A stretch of DNA of 64,000 bases from Syntrophales bacterium (lineage in GTDB: Bacteria > Desulfobacterota > Syntrophia > Syntrophales > UBA5619): NCBI GenBank assembly GCA_023229765.1, contig JALNYO010000004.1, positions 62,001-126,000 on the forward strand. Reading direction: 5' to 3'. A program made the translations under genes and the position numbers. Positions 54,226 to 64,000 of this stretch are shown here, piece by piece (within the stretch, counting starts at the first letter, position 1; each line of letters starts with the position of its first letter). The notes beneath the pieces were generated by a model that did no database searches, had not been told where the DNA came from, and saw only the letters and a program-made list of their open reading frames with translations.

Positions 54226-57200
54226 TCACCCCTGCTGCTCTACAACCTCTAAATCATCAAAATTGCTTTCCGTCAGCGGCAATGGATCGCTGATTTCCGT
54301 CTTTATTCCCAACTTTTTGTACATGGGAAGACCCGTCCCGGAGGGAACCAGCCTGCCCATTATGACGTTTTCCTTCAATCCCAGCAGATAATCCGTTTTT
54401 CCGGCAATGGACGCTTCCGTCAAAACGCGCGTAGTCTCCTGGAAGGAGGCCGCGGAGATGAAGCTCTGCGTGGTCAGCGACGCCTTTGTAATCCCCATCA
54501 GGATCGGTTCCCCCTGGGCCGGAGTGCCTCCCGCAGCCAGGACCCTTTCGTTTTCTTCCGAAAAACGAAGACGATCCACCTGTTCATCGGCGATAAACGA
54601 GGTGTCGCCAGGACTTTTAATCATTACACGGCGCAGCATCTGGCGGACGATCACCTCGAGGTGCTTGTCATTGATTTTCACGCCCTGCAGTCTGTAAACC
54701 TCCTGCACCTGATCCACGAGGTAACGGGCGAGCGCCTTCTCGCCTTTTATCATCAGCAGATCGTGGGGGTTATTTACCCCATCCATCAGCGCCTCTCCGG
54801 CCACAACCCGGTCCCCCTCCTGAACGCTGACGTGCTTTCCCTTGGGAATCAGGTATTCCTTTTCCTCGTCCGTGCTGGGGGTGACGATCACCTTGCGTTT
54901 GCCCTTGGAATCCTTGCCGTAGGAAACCACGCCGTCTATCTCGCTGATCACCGCAAAATCCTTCGGCTTTCTTGCTTCGAAAAGCTCGGCTACCCGGGGG
55001 AGGCCACCCGTTATATCCTTTGTTTTTGTTGTCTCCCGTGGGATTTTGGCAAGAATGTCGCCAGCCTTGACTGCATCCCCTTCCGAAACGACGATATTGG
55101 CGCCCAGCGACAACAGATGCCGGGCAACTGCATCCGTTCCGGGAACTTTTGCTGTCCTGTTCTTGCTGTCCTTGATCGAAACCCGCGGCCGCATGTCCGT
55201 TCCCTTGAACTCGACAATAATCTTCCGCGACAGGCCGGTTACCTCGTCAACCTGCTCCTGCATGGTCTTGCCTTCTATGATGTCCCCGAACTTGACCACT
55301 CCGTCAACCTCGGCAAGGATGGGAATGGAGAAGGGATCCCATTCGGCGATCAAATCGCCTTTTTTCTGATCGGTCGGCCCGAACACCCGGCTTCCATCCT
55401 CTACCTTAATGTATGCGCCATAGGGAACGGTGTATTTGCCTCTGCTTCTCCCCTTTTCATCGAGAACATGCACCTCGCCGTTGCGGTTCATAACTGCCAG
55501 CTCGCCGGTTGACCGTCTGACCGTAGTGAGGTTGACAAACTTGATAATCCCGTCATGTCTCGACTCAAGGGTGGAATGCTCTTCAAACTTGGCGGTTCCA
55601 CCGATATGGAATGTTCTCATGGTCAACTGCGTGCCTGGTTCCCCAATCGACTGGGCGGCAATTATTCCAACAGCCTCGCCGATATTGACAAGATGGCCAT
55701 GAGCCAGATCCCGGCCATAACACATTGCGCAGACGCCATGTTTGGATTTACAGGACAGCACCGATCTGATCCTTACCTTCTCGATACCGGCATCGTCGAT
55801 TTTTTTGGCAAGCGCCTCGTCAATCGGCTGGTTCGCCTCAACCAGAATATCGCCGGTAAAAGGATCGCGAACATCTTCCAGCACAACCCTTCCCAGCACC
55901 CGCTCGCCGGCAGTTTCGATTATCTCGCCGCCTTCCATCAGCGCCATGACATCGATCCCGTCAATCGTCCCGCAGTCATGCTCGGAAATGATTGAATCCT
56001 GCGCAACATCGACAAGCCGACGGGTAAGATATCCCGAATTGGCCGTCTTGAGAGCCGTATCGGCCAACCCCTTACGGGCGCCGTGGGTGGAAATAAAGTA
56101 CTCCAGAACGGTCAGCCCCTCCCGGAAATTGGCCCTGATCGGGGTTTCGATAATTTCCCCGGACGGCTTGGCCATAAGTCCCCGCATGCCGGCCAACTGA
56201 CGGATCTGAACGGCGCTGCCTCGGGCCCCGGAATCGGCCATCATGTGAATTGGATTGAAGCTTTCCCCCCTCGTCTTTTTACCGTCGGCGCCGACCCGTT
56301 CCTCGGTTGTAATCCCGCCCAGCATCTCCTCGGCGATCTTCTCGGTTGCCTGCGCCCAGATGTCGATTACCTTGTTGTACCGCTCGCCGTAGGTAATCAA
56401 ACCGTCCATGTATTGCTTCTGGATTCCCAAAACGTCGCCGTCGGCCTTATCGACAATTTTTTTCTTGTTCCCAGGGATGACCATATTATGGATTGCGATG
56501 GAAACACCGGAGATTGTCGCATATTTAAACCCGATATCCTTCAGGCGATCGGCCAGCAGCACCGTGGTCTTGACCCCGCTTTCTCGGTAGCAGTTATTGA
56601 TCAGATTGGCCAGTTCCTTCTTGTTCATTACCTTGTTGACGGCGTCGAAGGAGATTGTTTCCGGCACAACCTCGTAGAGGACAACCCGGCCGACGGTAGT
56701 CTCTTTCAGCTCTCCATCAACTCTAACCGTTATTTTCGCCTGCAGATCGACGGCGCCGGCATCAAGCGCGGAGCGAACCTCGGCGGGATCGGCGAATTTC
56801 ATCCCCTCTCCCGGCACGCCACTGCGCATCCTCGTGAGAAAATAGATGCCCAAAACGATATCCTGGCTGGGGATTATTATCGGCATGCCATTGGCCGGGG
56901 AAAGAATATTGTTAGTTGACATCATCAGAACCCGCGCCTCGGTTTGCGCCTCCACGGAGAGAGGCACATGCACCGCCATCTGATCGCCGTCGAAATCGGC
57001 GTTGAAGGCCGTACAGACCAGCGGATGAAGCTGAATGGCTTTCCCTTCGATCAAGATCGGTTCGAAAGCCTGGATCCCCAGCCGATGGAGGGTAGGCGCC
57101 CGGTTTAACATTACCGGATATTCGCGCACGACCTCATCGAGGGCGTCCCAAACCTCCGTCCCCTCCTTTTCCACCATTTTCTTCGCGCTCTTGACCGTCG

Positions 57201-58377
57201 TAACAAAGCCTCTTTCCTGCAGGCGTCGATAAATAAACGGTTTGAAGAGCTCAAGCGCCATCTTCTTGGGCAGTCCGCACTGGTGCAGTCTCAGGTTCGG
57301 ACCGACGGTAATGACGGAACGTCCCGAATAATCCACCCGCTTGCCGAGGAGATTTTGTCTGAATCTCCCCTGCTTGCCTTTGAGCATATCGGACAGGGAA
57401 CGAAGCGGCCGCTTGTTGGTGCCGGTAATCGCCCGCCCCCGCCGGCCGTTGTCGAACAGGACGTCAACCGCCTCCTGCAGCATCCGCTTTTCATTGCGGA
57501 CAATGATTTCCGGGGCATTGAGCTCCATGAGGCGCTTTAACCTGTTGTTTCTATTGATGACCCGGCGATAGAGATCATTCAGATCCGAGGTGGCGAACCG
57601 GCCGCCGTCAAGGGGTACAAGCGGACGCAGATCCGGGGGCAAAACGGGGAGCACCGTCAGCACCATCCACTCCGGCTTGTTTCCGGACTTTCTGAGCGCC
57701 TCGGCAATCTTCAATCGTTTTATGCACTTCTTCTTTTTGGTCTCCGAAACGGAGGTCTTGAGTTCCGAGCGCAGCTCTTCAACCAGCCCATCGAGATCGA
57801 CCTGCTGCAAAAGAATTCGGATCGCCTCGGCGCCGATGCCTACCTCAAAGGAGTCATACCCGTACTGCTCACGTAAATCGTACAACTCTTCGTCGGTCAG
57901 GATATCCTGTTTGGCCAGAGGGGTTTTTTTCGGATCAAGAACAATCCACGCCTCGAAATAAAGAACCCTTTCCAGATCCTTCAGGGTAAGGTCGAGGATA
58001 TTGCCGATGCGACTCGGCAAGCTCTTCAGAAACCAGATATGGGCAACCGGCGTCGCCAGCGTGATATGGCCCATCCTCTCCCTGCGGACCTTGGACTGGG
58101 TGACCTCCACGCCGCACTTTTCACAGACCACGCCGCGATGCTTCATCCTTTTGTAGCGTCCGCAAAGGCATTCGTAATCCTTTACCGGACCAAATATCTT
58201 CGAACAGAACAGCCCGTCGCGCTCCGGCTTGAAGGTTCTGTAGTTGATGGTCTCAGGCTTCTTGACCTCGCCGCGCGACCAGGCAACTATCTGCTCCGGC
58301 GAGGCAATGGATATCTTGATCGCGTTAAACCTGATCGGATCTTTAGGTTTTTCAAAATAACTAAAAACGTCTTCCAC
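54226..58377 (-). CDS. rpoC: RNA polymerase beta' subunit, GTG start
   Basis: 1383 residues, normal for the group. N-terminal zinc site C70, C72, C85, C88; the catalytic magnesium site [14 protein letters not shown]; bridge helix region [31 protein letters not shown]; second zinc site CGTIDG...[11 protein letters not shown]; and the trigger-loop and C-terminal segments. Start GTG at 58377 with AGGAGAT upstream. It lies 99 bp after rpoB. No insertion or break was seen. Confidence 0.97.
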   Translation of the reverse strand: MEDVFSYFEKPKDPIRFNAIKISIASPEQIVAWSRGEVKKPETINYRTFKPERDGLFCSKIFGPVKDYECLCGRYKRMKHRGVVCEKCGVEVTQSKVRRERMGHITLATPVAHIWFLKSLPSRIGNILDLTLKDLERVLYFEAWIVLDPKKTPLAKQDILTDEELYDLREQYGYDSFEVGIGAEAIRILLQQVDLDGLVEELRSELKTSVSETKKKKCIKRLKIAEALRKSGNKPEWMVLTVLPVLPPDLRPLVPLDGGRFATSDLNDLYRRVINRNNRLKRLMELNAPEIIVRNEKRMLQEAVDVLFDNGRRGRAITGTNKRPLRSLSDMLKGKQGRFRQNLLGKRVDYSGRSVITVGPNLRLHQCGLPKKMALELFKPFIYRRLQERGFVTTVKSAKKMVEKEGTEVWDALDEVVREYPVMLNRAPTLHRLGIQAFEPILIEGKAIQLHPLVCTAFNADFDGDQMAVHVPLSVEAQTEARVLMMSTNNILSPANGMPIIIPSQDIVLGIYFLTRMRSGVPGEGMKFADPAEVRSALDAGAVDLQAKITVRVDGELKETTVGRVVLYEVVPETISFDAVNKVMNKKELANLINNCYRESGVKTTVLLADRLKDIGFKYATISGVSIAIHNMVIPGNKKKIVDKADGDVLGIQKQYMDGLITYGERYNKVIDIWAQATEKIAEEMLGGITTEERVGADGKKTRGESFNPIHMMADSGARGSAVQIRQLAGMRGLMAKPSGEIIETPIRANFREGLTVLEYFISTHGARKGLADTALKTANSGYLTRRLVDVAQDSIISEHDCGTIDGIDVMALMEGGEIIETAGERVLGRVVLEDVRDPFTGDILVEANQPIDEALAKKIDDAGIEKVRIRSVLSCKSKHGVCAMCYGRDLAHGHLVNIGEAVGIIAAQSIGEPGTQLTMRTFHIGGTAKFEEHSTLESRHDGIIKFVNLTTVRRSTGELAVMNRNGEVHVLDEKGRSRGKYTVPYGAYIKVEDGSRVFGPTDQKKGDLIAEWDPFSIPILAEVDGVVKFGDIIEGKTMQEQVDEVTGLSRKIIVEFKGTDMRPRVSIKDSKNRTAKVPGTDAVARHLLSLGANIVVSEGDAVKAGDILAKIPRETTKTKDITGGLPRVAELFEARKPKDFAVISEIDGVVSYGKDSKGKRKVIVTPSTDEEKEYLIPKGKHVSVQEGDRVVAGEALMDGVNNPHDLLMIKGEKALARYLVDQVQEVYRLQGVKINDKHLEVIVRQMLRRVMIKSPGDTSFIADEQVDRLRFSEENERVLAAGGTPAQGEPILMGITKASLTTQSFISAASFQETTRVLTEASIAGKTDYLLGLKENVIMGRLVPSGTGLPMYKKLGIKTEISDPLPLTESNFDDLEVVEQQG

Positions 58378-58476
58378 GGATTATATCTCCTAATAAGCCA
58401 AAGTTAAGGGCGCCGCAAACATGCTGTGCGGCATCATTCTCAAGCGGATAAGCTTGAGCGGATCCTGAAGCTTAAG

Positions 58477-61400
58477 CTATTTTTCCTCTATCAGATCAAC
58501 ATCCAGGCAGAGGCTCTGCAACTCTTTGACCAGAACATTGAAAGACTCCGGCAGACCAGGCTCGAATGTATGTTCTCCCTTGACTATCGCTTCATAAATG
58601 CGGGTTCTGCCGGCGACATCATCGGACTTTACCGTGAGAAATTCCTGAAGGGTGTAGGCGGCGCCGTAAGCCTCGATCGCCCATACCTCCATCTCGCCGA
58701 GTCTCTGCCCGCCGAACTGCGCCTTCCCGCCCAGGGGCTGCTGGGTAACCAGCGAATAGGGGCCGATCGACCGCGCATGAATCTTGTTGTCAACCAAATG
58801 GTGCAGTTTCAGCATGTAAATGATGCCGACGGTGATTTTCTGACTGAAAGGCTCGCCGGTTCTGCCGTCATACAACACCGTCTGCCCGGACTCGGGTAAA
58901 TCGGCAGCCTTCAACATCATGTTTATATCTTTTTCATCCGCCCCGTCAAAAACGGGGGTGGCAACCAGGACGCCCCGCTTGAGGCGGCGGGCAAAGTCAA
59001 TGATCTCACTGTCATCGGCCTTTTTGAGGAAAGAATCAAACTGCGGGGAGGAGTAAACCTTCTTCATCTCTTTTTTTATTTGCTCAATCCCGCGATTCTC
59101 CTCCAGCAGCAGATTGATCTTCTCCCCCATCCCCTTGGCCGCCAGCCCCAGATGCGTCTCCAGAATCTGTCCCACATTCATCCGGGAGGGGACGCCCAGC
59201 GGGTTCAGAACGATATCCACCGGCGTGCCGTCTTGCAGATAGGGCATATCCTCCTCTGGCAGTATCCGCGAAAGAACACCCTTGTTTCCGTGACGGCCAG
59301 CCATCTTGTCCCCGACGGAGAGCTTCCGCTTGATGGCTACATAAACCTTAACCAGCTTTATTACGCCCGGCGGCAACTCATCGCCGGCGGTGAGTTTTTC
59401 GATTTTACCGTCAAAATAGGCATTAACAAATTCTTTTTTCCGGGAGAGATTGCTGTAAAGAATGCCGATCTGTTTTTCCGTCTCCTCGGCGCCCTCCAGC
59501 GCTACCTCCCGCCAGGTTTCAATATCGGTCTTTTCAATGATCTCTTCGGTAATTGTCTCTCCCTTTTTAAGAAGAATCCGTTTTTTCTTCGGGTCAACAA
59601 CCTTCTCGGCAGTTTTTTTGCCGATCAGCAGCTCAAATATCTGGGTTTTGACGCCCTCGGTGATGATTTGGAGTTCTTCATCCCGATCCTGTTTAATCTG
59701 ATTGATCGCCTCTGCTTCTATATACTTGGAGCGGCTGTCCCGCTCTGTGCCTTTGCGGGAAAATATCTTGGCGTCGATTACCGTGCCCTCTACCCCAGGC
59801 GGAACCCGCAAAGAGGTATCGCGGACATCGCTGGCCTTTTCCCCAAAGATGGCGCGGAGCAATTTTTCCTCGGCGGAAAGCTGCGTCTCCCCTTTCGGGG
59901 TAATCTTGCCGACCAGGATATCGCCGGGCTTCACCGCCACACCCATGCTGACAATCCCGCTGTCGTCAAGATTCTTCATGACATCTTCGCCGAGATTTGG
60001 GATGTCGCGGGTAATCTCCTCTTTCCCCAGCTTGGTATCCCGCGCCATCACCTCAAATTCTTCTATATGAATCGACGTAAAGATGTCGTCCTTGACGATC
60101 CGCTCGGAAACAAGGATGGAATCTTCATAGTTGTAGCCGCCCCAGGACATAAAGGCCACCATGACATTTCTTCCCAGCGCCAGTTCCCCTTTATCGGTAG
60201 CGGGACCATCGGCGATGATTTCGCCCTTGCGGACCTTCTGCCCCTTGTTCACAAGGGGCTTCTGGTTGAAGCAGGTGTCCTGGTTGGAGCGTTTATATTT
60301 GATCAGGTTATAGATATCCACACCGGTATCAAGGCTGTCCTTTTCCGGATTGCTGCTTTTCACCACGATGCGGGCAGCGTCAACGCTTTCCACAACGCCA
60401 TCACGGCGCGCCGCCACGACCGCGCCCGAATCACGGGCAACGTACAGTTCCATCCCCGTTCCGACAATCGGCACCTCCGGCGCCATCAGGGGAACGGCCT
60501 GCCGCTGCATGTTTGACCCCATCAGCGCCCGGTTGGCGTCATCGTGCTCCAAAAAGGGAATCAGGGTCGCCGCCACGCTGACGAGCTGGGTGGGCGATAC
60601 GTCCATCATGCTCACTTCTTCGGGAACGACGGCCAGGAAATCCGGGCCTCGGCGCGCGGGAATAAGCTGTTCCGTAAATCTGCCGTCGCTGGAAAGCGGC
60701 CTGTCCGCCTGGGCAATAACCAGATTTTCCTCTTCGATTGCCGTCAGATACTTTATATCGTCGAACACCTTCCCGTTTTCCACGACCCGGTACGGCGTTT
60801 CGATAAACCCGAACTCATTTACCCGGGCAAAGGTACTCAGAGAAACAATCAACCCGATATTCGGCCCTTCCGGGGTCTCTACCGGGCAAATGCGGCCGTA
60901 ATGGGAGGGATGCACATCCCGCACCTCGAATCCGGCCCTTTCCCGCGTCAATCCCCCCGGCCCCAAAGCGGACAACCGCCGTTTGTGGGTGATTTCGGAA
61001 AGCGGATTGGTCTGATCCATGAACTGGGAAAGCTGGCTGCTGCCGAAAAATTCATTGACAATGGCCGAAACCGGTTTTGCGTTGACGAGGTCGTGGGGCA
61101 TCATTGTTTCGATGTCCTGCAGCGTCATCTTTTCCTTGATTGCCCTCTCCATCCGGACCAGGCCGATGCGGTACTGGTTCTCTATCAATTCCCCAACGGA
61201 GCGCACACGCCGGTTGCCGAGGTGATCGATATCGTCCACGCTGCATTCCGGAGCGCCGTTCTTCAGGTCGATCAGGTACTTGACCGCCGACATGATATCG
61301 TCATTGCGGAGCACTGTCACATCCTTCGGAACATCGAGATGGAGTTTATAATTAAGTTTTGCCCTTCCGACATCGGACAAATCGTAGTTTTCCGGCGCAA

Positions 61401-62565
61401 AAAACAGGCTGCGGAAAAATTTCGCCGCGGTTTCCGCAGTGGGAGGATTGCTGGGCCGCAAGCGTCTGTAGATCTCAATAATCGCGTCTTCAACCGATTC
61501 GATCCGATCCATCAGCAGGGTGTTTCTAATCGAAGAGGTTTCTTTGTCTTCGCCCATGTTGACGAACCGCACCGAATCGACATTACCCCCCCGCAGCTGA
61601 TTCAGCCCCTCCGCGCTCAACTCATCATTGCATTTGAGCAGCACCTCGCCGGTCTGCCGGTCGAGAACATCGGTGGCAAGAACGCGGCCGATCATTTCCT
61701 CTTCGTTCAGAGGTATTCTGACCTCCCCGGAATCGATCAGCCTGTGGATCAAAGGCTTAGTAAACTTCCGCCCCTTCTTGACGACAACCTCGCCGCCTTT
61801 CGCAACCACATCGAAAGGCGCCTTCCAGCCGAGCAGCGAATCGTTCACCGCGACAAAAAAATTGCCTCCTTCAATATCTACACGGTCTATGTTGTAAAAA
61901 TAAGCAAGGATTGCCTCGGTGGAATTCCCCATCGCCTTCAGCAGAATCGTCACCGGCATTTTTCGGCGGCGATCGATGCGTACATACAGCAGATCCTTGG
62001 AATCAAATTCCAGATCCAGCCAGGACCCTCGGATGGGAATAACCCGGGAGGAGTACATGACCTTGCCGGTGGATTGGGTTTTCAGCTTGTCGCTGTCGAA
62101 AAAGATGCCCGGCGAACGGTGGAGCTGGCTGACAATGACCCTTTCCGTCCCGTTGATAATAAAGGTTCCGTTTTCGGTCATCAGCGGAATCTCGCCGAAA
62201 TAGATCTCCTGCTCCTTGATGTCGCGAATGGCCTTGGGCTCCGTATTCCTTTCGACATCATAGACAACCAGCCGGACAACTATCTTCAGCGGCGCCGCCA
62301 GGGTCATCCCCTTCTGGACGCACTCCGGCACATCGTAGCGGGGCGCGCCGATTTTATAACTGACAAACTCCAGGGAGCATTTGCCGCTGAAATCGGAAAT
62401 CGGAAAAACACTTCTGAAGGCAGCCTGCAGCCCGGTGTTTCCCCTTTTGTCCGGATCCATCGTTTCCTGAAGAAACTTCCGGTATGAATCAGTCTGAATA
62501 TCGATCAGGTTGGGGATATCGAGTATCCGCCTGATGCGGCCAAAACTTTTTCTGAATTCTTCCAT
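58477..62565 (-). CDS. rpoB: RNA polymerase beta subunit
   Basis: 1362 residues. The rifampicin region reads [33 protein letters not shown], all wild type at the usual resistance positions. [42 protein letters not shown] and the C-terminal [30 protein letters not shown] are conserved. It builds the catalytic pincer with beta'. It follows rplL after 181 bp without any other gene in the gap. Confidence 0.97.
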   Translation of the reverse strand: MEEFRKSFGRIRRILDIPNLIDIQTDSYRKFLQETMDPDKRGNTGLQAAFRSVFPISDFSGKCSLEFVSYKIGAPRYDVPECVQKGMTLAAPLKIVVRLVVYDVERNTEPKAIRDIKEQEIYFGEIPLMTENGTFIINGTERVIVSQLHRSPGIFFDSDKLKTQSTGKVMYSSRVIPIRGSWLDLEFDSKDLLYVRIDRRRKMPVTILLKAMGNSTEAILAYFYNIDRVDIEGGNFFVAVNDSLLGWKAPFDVVAKGGEVVVKKGRKFTKPLIHRLIDSGEVRIPLNEEEMIGRVLATDVLDRQTGEVLLKCNDELSAEGLNQLRGGNVDSVRFVNMGEDKETSSIRNTLLMDRIESVEDAIIEIYRRLRPSNPPTAETAAKFFRSLFFAPENYDLSDVGRAKLNYKLHLDVPKDVTVLRNDDIMSAVKYLIDLKNGAPECSVDDIDHLGNRRVRSVGELIENQYRIGLVRMERAIKEKMTLQDIETMMPHDLVNAKPVSAIVNEFFGSSQLSQFMDQTNPLSEITHKRRLSALGPGGLTRERAGFEVRDVHPSHYGRICPVETPEGPNIGLIVSLSTFARVNEFGFIETPYRVVENGKVFDDIKYLTAIEEENLVIAQADRPLSSDGRFTEQLIPARRGPDFLAVVPEEVSMMDVSPTQLVSVAATLIPFLEHDDANRALMGSNMQRQAVPLMAPEVPIVGTGMELYVARDSGAVVAARRDGVVESVDAARIVVKSSNPEKDSLDTGVDIYNLIKYKRSNQDTCFNQKPLVNKGQKVRKGEIIADGPATDKGELALGRNVMVAFMSWGGYNYEDSILVSERIVKDDIFTSIHIEEFEVMARDTKLGKEEITRDIPNLGEDVMKNLDDSGIVSMGVAVKPGDILVGKITPKGETQLSAEEKLLRAIFGEKASDVRDTSLRVPPGVEGTVIDAKIFSRKGTERDSRSKYIEAEAINQIKQDRDEELQIITEGVKTQIFELLIGKKTAEKVVDPKKKRILLKKGETITEEIIEKTDIETWREVALEGAEETEKQIGILYSNLSRKKEFVNAYFDGKIEKLTAGDELPPGVIKLVKVYVAIKRKLSVGDKMAGRHGNKGVLSRILPEEDMPYLQDGTPVDIVLNPLGVPSRMNVGQILETHLGLAAKGMGEKINLLLEENRGIEQIKKEMKKVYSSPQFDSFLKKADDSEIIDFARRLKRGVLVATPVFDGADEKDINMMLKAADLPESGQTVLYDGRTGEPFSQKITVGIIYMLKLHHLVDNKIHARSIGPYSLVTQQPLGGKAQFGGQRLGEMEVWAIEAYGAAYTLQEFLTVKSDDVAGRTRIYEAIVKGEHTFEPGLPESFNVLVKELQSLCLDVDLIEEK

Positions 62566-62746
62566 AATATCCTTTCGGCCTCAGCCGTCAGAGATTTCTT
62601 TTCCACCAATAGCGATATGGGACATGAACCCCCAACAATTCATCCCGCCGCTTTAGCAGGAAAATCGTTTTTTCAGGGATTCATAATCCCACCCACTGCA
62701 CAAGATAACCAGCACGGACCAGGAAGCATCCGCGTATTGCCTTTTG

Positions 62747-63130
62747 CTACTTTACTTCCACCGTCCCGCCGACTTCCTCTATCTTCTTCTTGATATCGGC
62801 AGCTTCGTCCTTGGAAACGGCTTCCTTGATCGGTTTGGGAACGGCCTCAACCAAATCCTTCGCCTCTTTCAGCCCCAAGCCGGTGATGGCGCGCACAACC
62901 TTTATAACCTGGATCTTCTGATCGCCGAACCCGGTAAGCACTGCGTCAAATTCGGTTTTCTCCTCAACCGGGGCCGCAGCGGCAGCGGGGCCAGCAGCCA
63001 TCATTGCCACAGGCGCGGCGGCGCTTACGCCCAATTTCTCTTCCAATTCCTTCACAAGTTCCGAAAGCTCCAGAACCGTCATCCCCTCAATGAACTTTAC
63101 GACATCATCCTTAGTAATCTCAGTAGCCAT
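62747..63130 (-). CDS. rplL: Ribosomal protein L7/L12 (bL12)
   Basis: 127 residues. N-terminal dimerisation helices ([22 protein letters not shown]), an Ala-rich hinge (about 35-55), and the C-terminal factor-recruiting domain [36 protein letters not shown]. Several dimers bind L10 to form the stalk. It lies 29 bp after rplJ and before rpoB. Confidence 0.97.
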   Translation of the reverse strand: MATEITKDDVVKFIEGMTVLELSELVKELEEKLGVSAAAPVAMMAAGPAAAAAPVEEKTEFDAVLTGFGDQKIQVIKVVRAITGLGLKEAKDLVEAVPKPIKEAVSKDEAADIKKKIEEVGGTVEVK

Positions 63131-63159
63131 TTTCTTATTCCTTCCTGTATGTAATATTT

Positions 63160-63684
63160 TTAGTTTGCAGATGCCTTCTTTTCTTTATACGCATTAAGAA
63201 CTTGCACGAAATCCCTCGGAACCCCACTCAGCACCCTCACAAGGGATGTCTGGGCGGCGACCATCACCGAAAGCAGTTGCCCCAAGAGTACCTCGCGGCT
63301 CGGCAGCTCGGCAAGAACTGCAAGCTGCGCGGCAGTGAGCGCTCTTCCTCCCATAACCGCGGCCTTTATCTGGAGCTTCTCGTTTTTCTTGGCGAAATCG
63401 ATCAGCGTCTTCGTTGCGTCAACCTCATCGCCGTGGGCGATCGCCACCGTCAGAGGTCCGCGAAACTGTTCCTCCAAGACGCTTAACTCGGTCCCCCGGG
63501 ACGCAATGGACAGAAGCGTATTCTTGACAACCCGCAACTCAACATTCGACTTGCGCAACGCCACCCTCAGCGCCGTCATTTTCGCGACATCCATCCCGCT
63601 GTAACCGGCTAAAACGGCTATCTTGAAATCCTTCAGTCTTTCGTGCAGCTCAGCAGCAATTTGCTCTTTAGTTCCCCGATCCAA
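63160..63684 (-). CDS. rplJ: Ribosomal protein L10 (uL10), TTG start
   Basis: 174 residues: [64 protein letters not shown], and a C-terminal helix that carries the L12 dimers. Start TTG at 63684 with GGAGG seven bases upstream. It anchors the ribosomal stalk. 208 bp separate it from rplA. Confidence 0.95.
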   Translation of the reverse strand: MDRGTKEQIAAELHERLKDFKIAVLAGYSGMDVAKMTALRVALRKSNVELRVVKNTLLSIASRGTELSVLEEQFRGPLTVAIAHGDEVDATKTLIDFAKKNEKLQIKAAVMGGRALTAAQLAVLAELPSREVLLGQLLSVMVAAQTSLVRVLSGVPRDFVQVLNAYKEKKASAN

Positions 63685-63892
63685 TATTCAGCCTCCTTCC
63701 TTTTTAACTTCCCCGCTTCAAAACGAAGCCTTGTTAGAGTCAGAGAACACAAGCAACATACAGGATACTCTCCGGTTCAATAAACAACCGCTCATCCCAA
63801 TGTCTCGGCAGGCCAACCGCAAATGTTTAAACGTAACGTACCCGCTGTCTCAGACACAATATTAAAAAGTTATCCGCCCATAAAAACCCGGT
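63685..63892 (-). promoter_or_regulatory. rplA-rplJ intergenic leader (L10-type autoregulatory region, inferred)
   Basis: 208 bp without a gene upstream of rplJ, where most bacteria have an L10(L12)4-binding mRNA leader and often an attenuator. I see the rplJ ribosome-binding site and an imperfect inverted repeat around AAAACGAAGCCTTG, but no clear promoter. The leader role is inferred from position only. Confidence 0.3.
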
Positions 63893-64000
63893 TTAGAGAT
63901 TGCGAACCGAGAGCGGATCTACCTTTACCCCTGGCCCCATTACCGAAGAAAGGGAAATGCTGCGCAGGTAAATGCCCTTGCTCGAGGCCGGCTTAAGCTT
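63893..64000 (-). CDS. rplA: Ribosomal protein L1 (uL1), C-terminal fragment
   Basis: Only the last 35 codons are inside the window: [21 protein letters not shown], then [14 protein letters not shown] and a TAA stop. This matches the L1 C-terminus ([21 protein letters not shown]). The protein binds the L1 stalk of 23S rRNA. The remaining part and presumably rplK, nusG and secE lie to the right of the window. Confidence 0.9.
   Translation of the reverse strand, partial: KLKPASSKGIYLRSISLSSVMGPGVKVDPLSVRNL

Noticed and set aside
60544..62487. 647-codon ORF on the plus strand inside rpoB
   Set aside because: Entirely antisense to the conserved rpoB frame; composition effect of GC-rich codons, no homologous motifs.

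Overview
The window looks like a chromosomal segment of a Gram-negative, probably anaerobic member of the Desulfobacterota, perhaps Syntrophales (Syntrophus/Smithella-like). The phylum-level call is moderately supported: an LptD outer-membrane assembly protein, a futalosine menaquinone cluster, type III glutamine synthetase, rubrerythrin next to a ferredoxin, sigma-54-type promoters, and an rplM-rpsI-argC arrangement. The order and genus level are inference only; no 16S gene is present.

Region 1 (1-7712, minus strand) is one co-oriented block: ampG-murU-amgK (peptidoglycan recycling: anhydro-muropeptide import, MurNAc/GlcNAc 1-kinase, UDP-sugar formation), a small coiled-coil protein, an HD phosphohydrolase, a GerMN-domain membrane protein, an elongation factor G and a GAF-domain protein that runs off the window. 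Region 2 (7713-8447) has no genes and is a nest of short mobile or repetitive DNA: a REP-like hairpin, a 179-bp MITE-like element with TAA on both sides, a GC-rich hairpin, and a second element of 149 bp with an 8-bp direct repeat. Region 3 (8448-13640, minus) holds glnN (GS type III) with a candidate sigma-54 promoter, and an orphan hybrid sensor histidine kinase. Region 4 (13641-20240, plus) is a heavy-metal RND efflux operon (YtkA/FixH-like periplasmic protein, TolC-type channel, CusB-type adaptor, CusA-type pump) behind a near-perfect sigma-54 promoter. The second copy of the 179-bp element follows it.

Region 5 (20476-23193) holds a class IV aminotransferase overlapping an HD-domain protein (minus), then an Asp-substituted ferredoxin and a rubrerythrin (plus). 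Region 6 (23357-30587, minus) is the menaquinone cluster mqnE-A-C-D-B plus UbiA- and UbiD-type genes, the route from chorismate to the prenylated naphthoquinol. Region 7 (30798-37830, minus) holds cysS, argC, rpsI, rplM, lptD and folC. Region 8 (37937-64000, minus) is the rplA..rplJL-rpoBC-str-S10-spc-alpha supercluster, ending in a clear terminator after rplQ. It is complete for ribosomal proteins but lacks fusA between rpsG and tuf and lacks adk/map between secY and infA. The EF-G gene lies about 51 kb away, at 894-2936.

Everything from 23.3 kb to the right edge is on the minus strand. Several translation starts in the ribosomal block are TTG or GTG. Short tandem repeats (7-bp and 21-bp units) sit at the 3' ends of murU, cysS and the ferredoxin gene. 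No tRNA, rRNA, CRISPR array, integrase or transposase gene was found. The most unusual material is the paired non-autonomous elements, the sigma-54 metal-efflux operon and the displaced EF-G, rather than any wholly new system.
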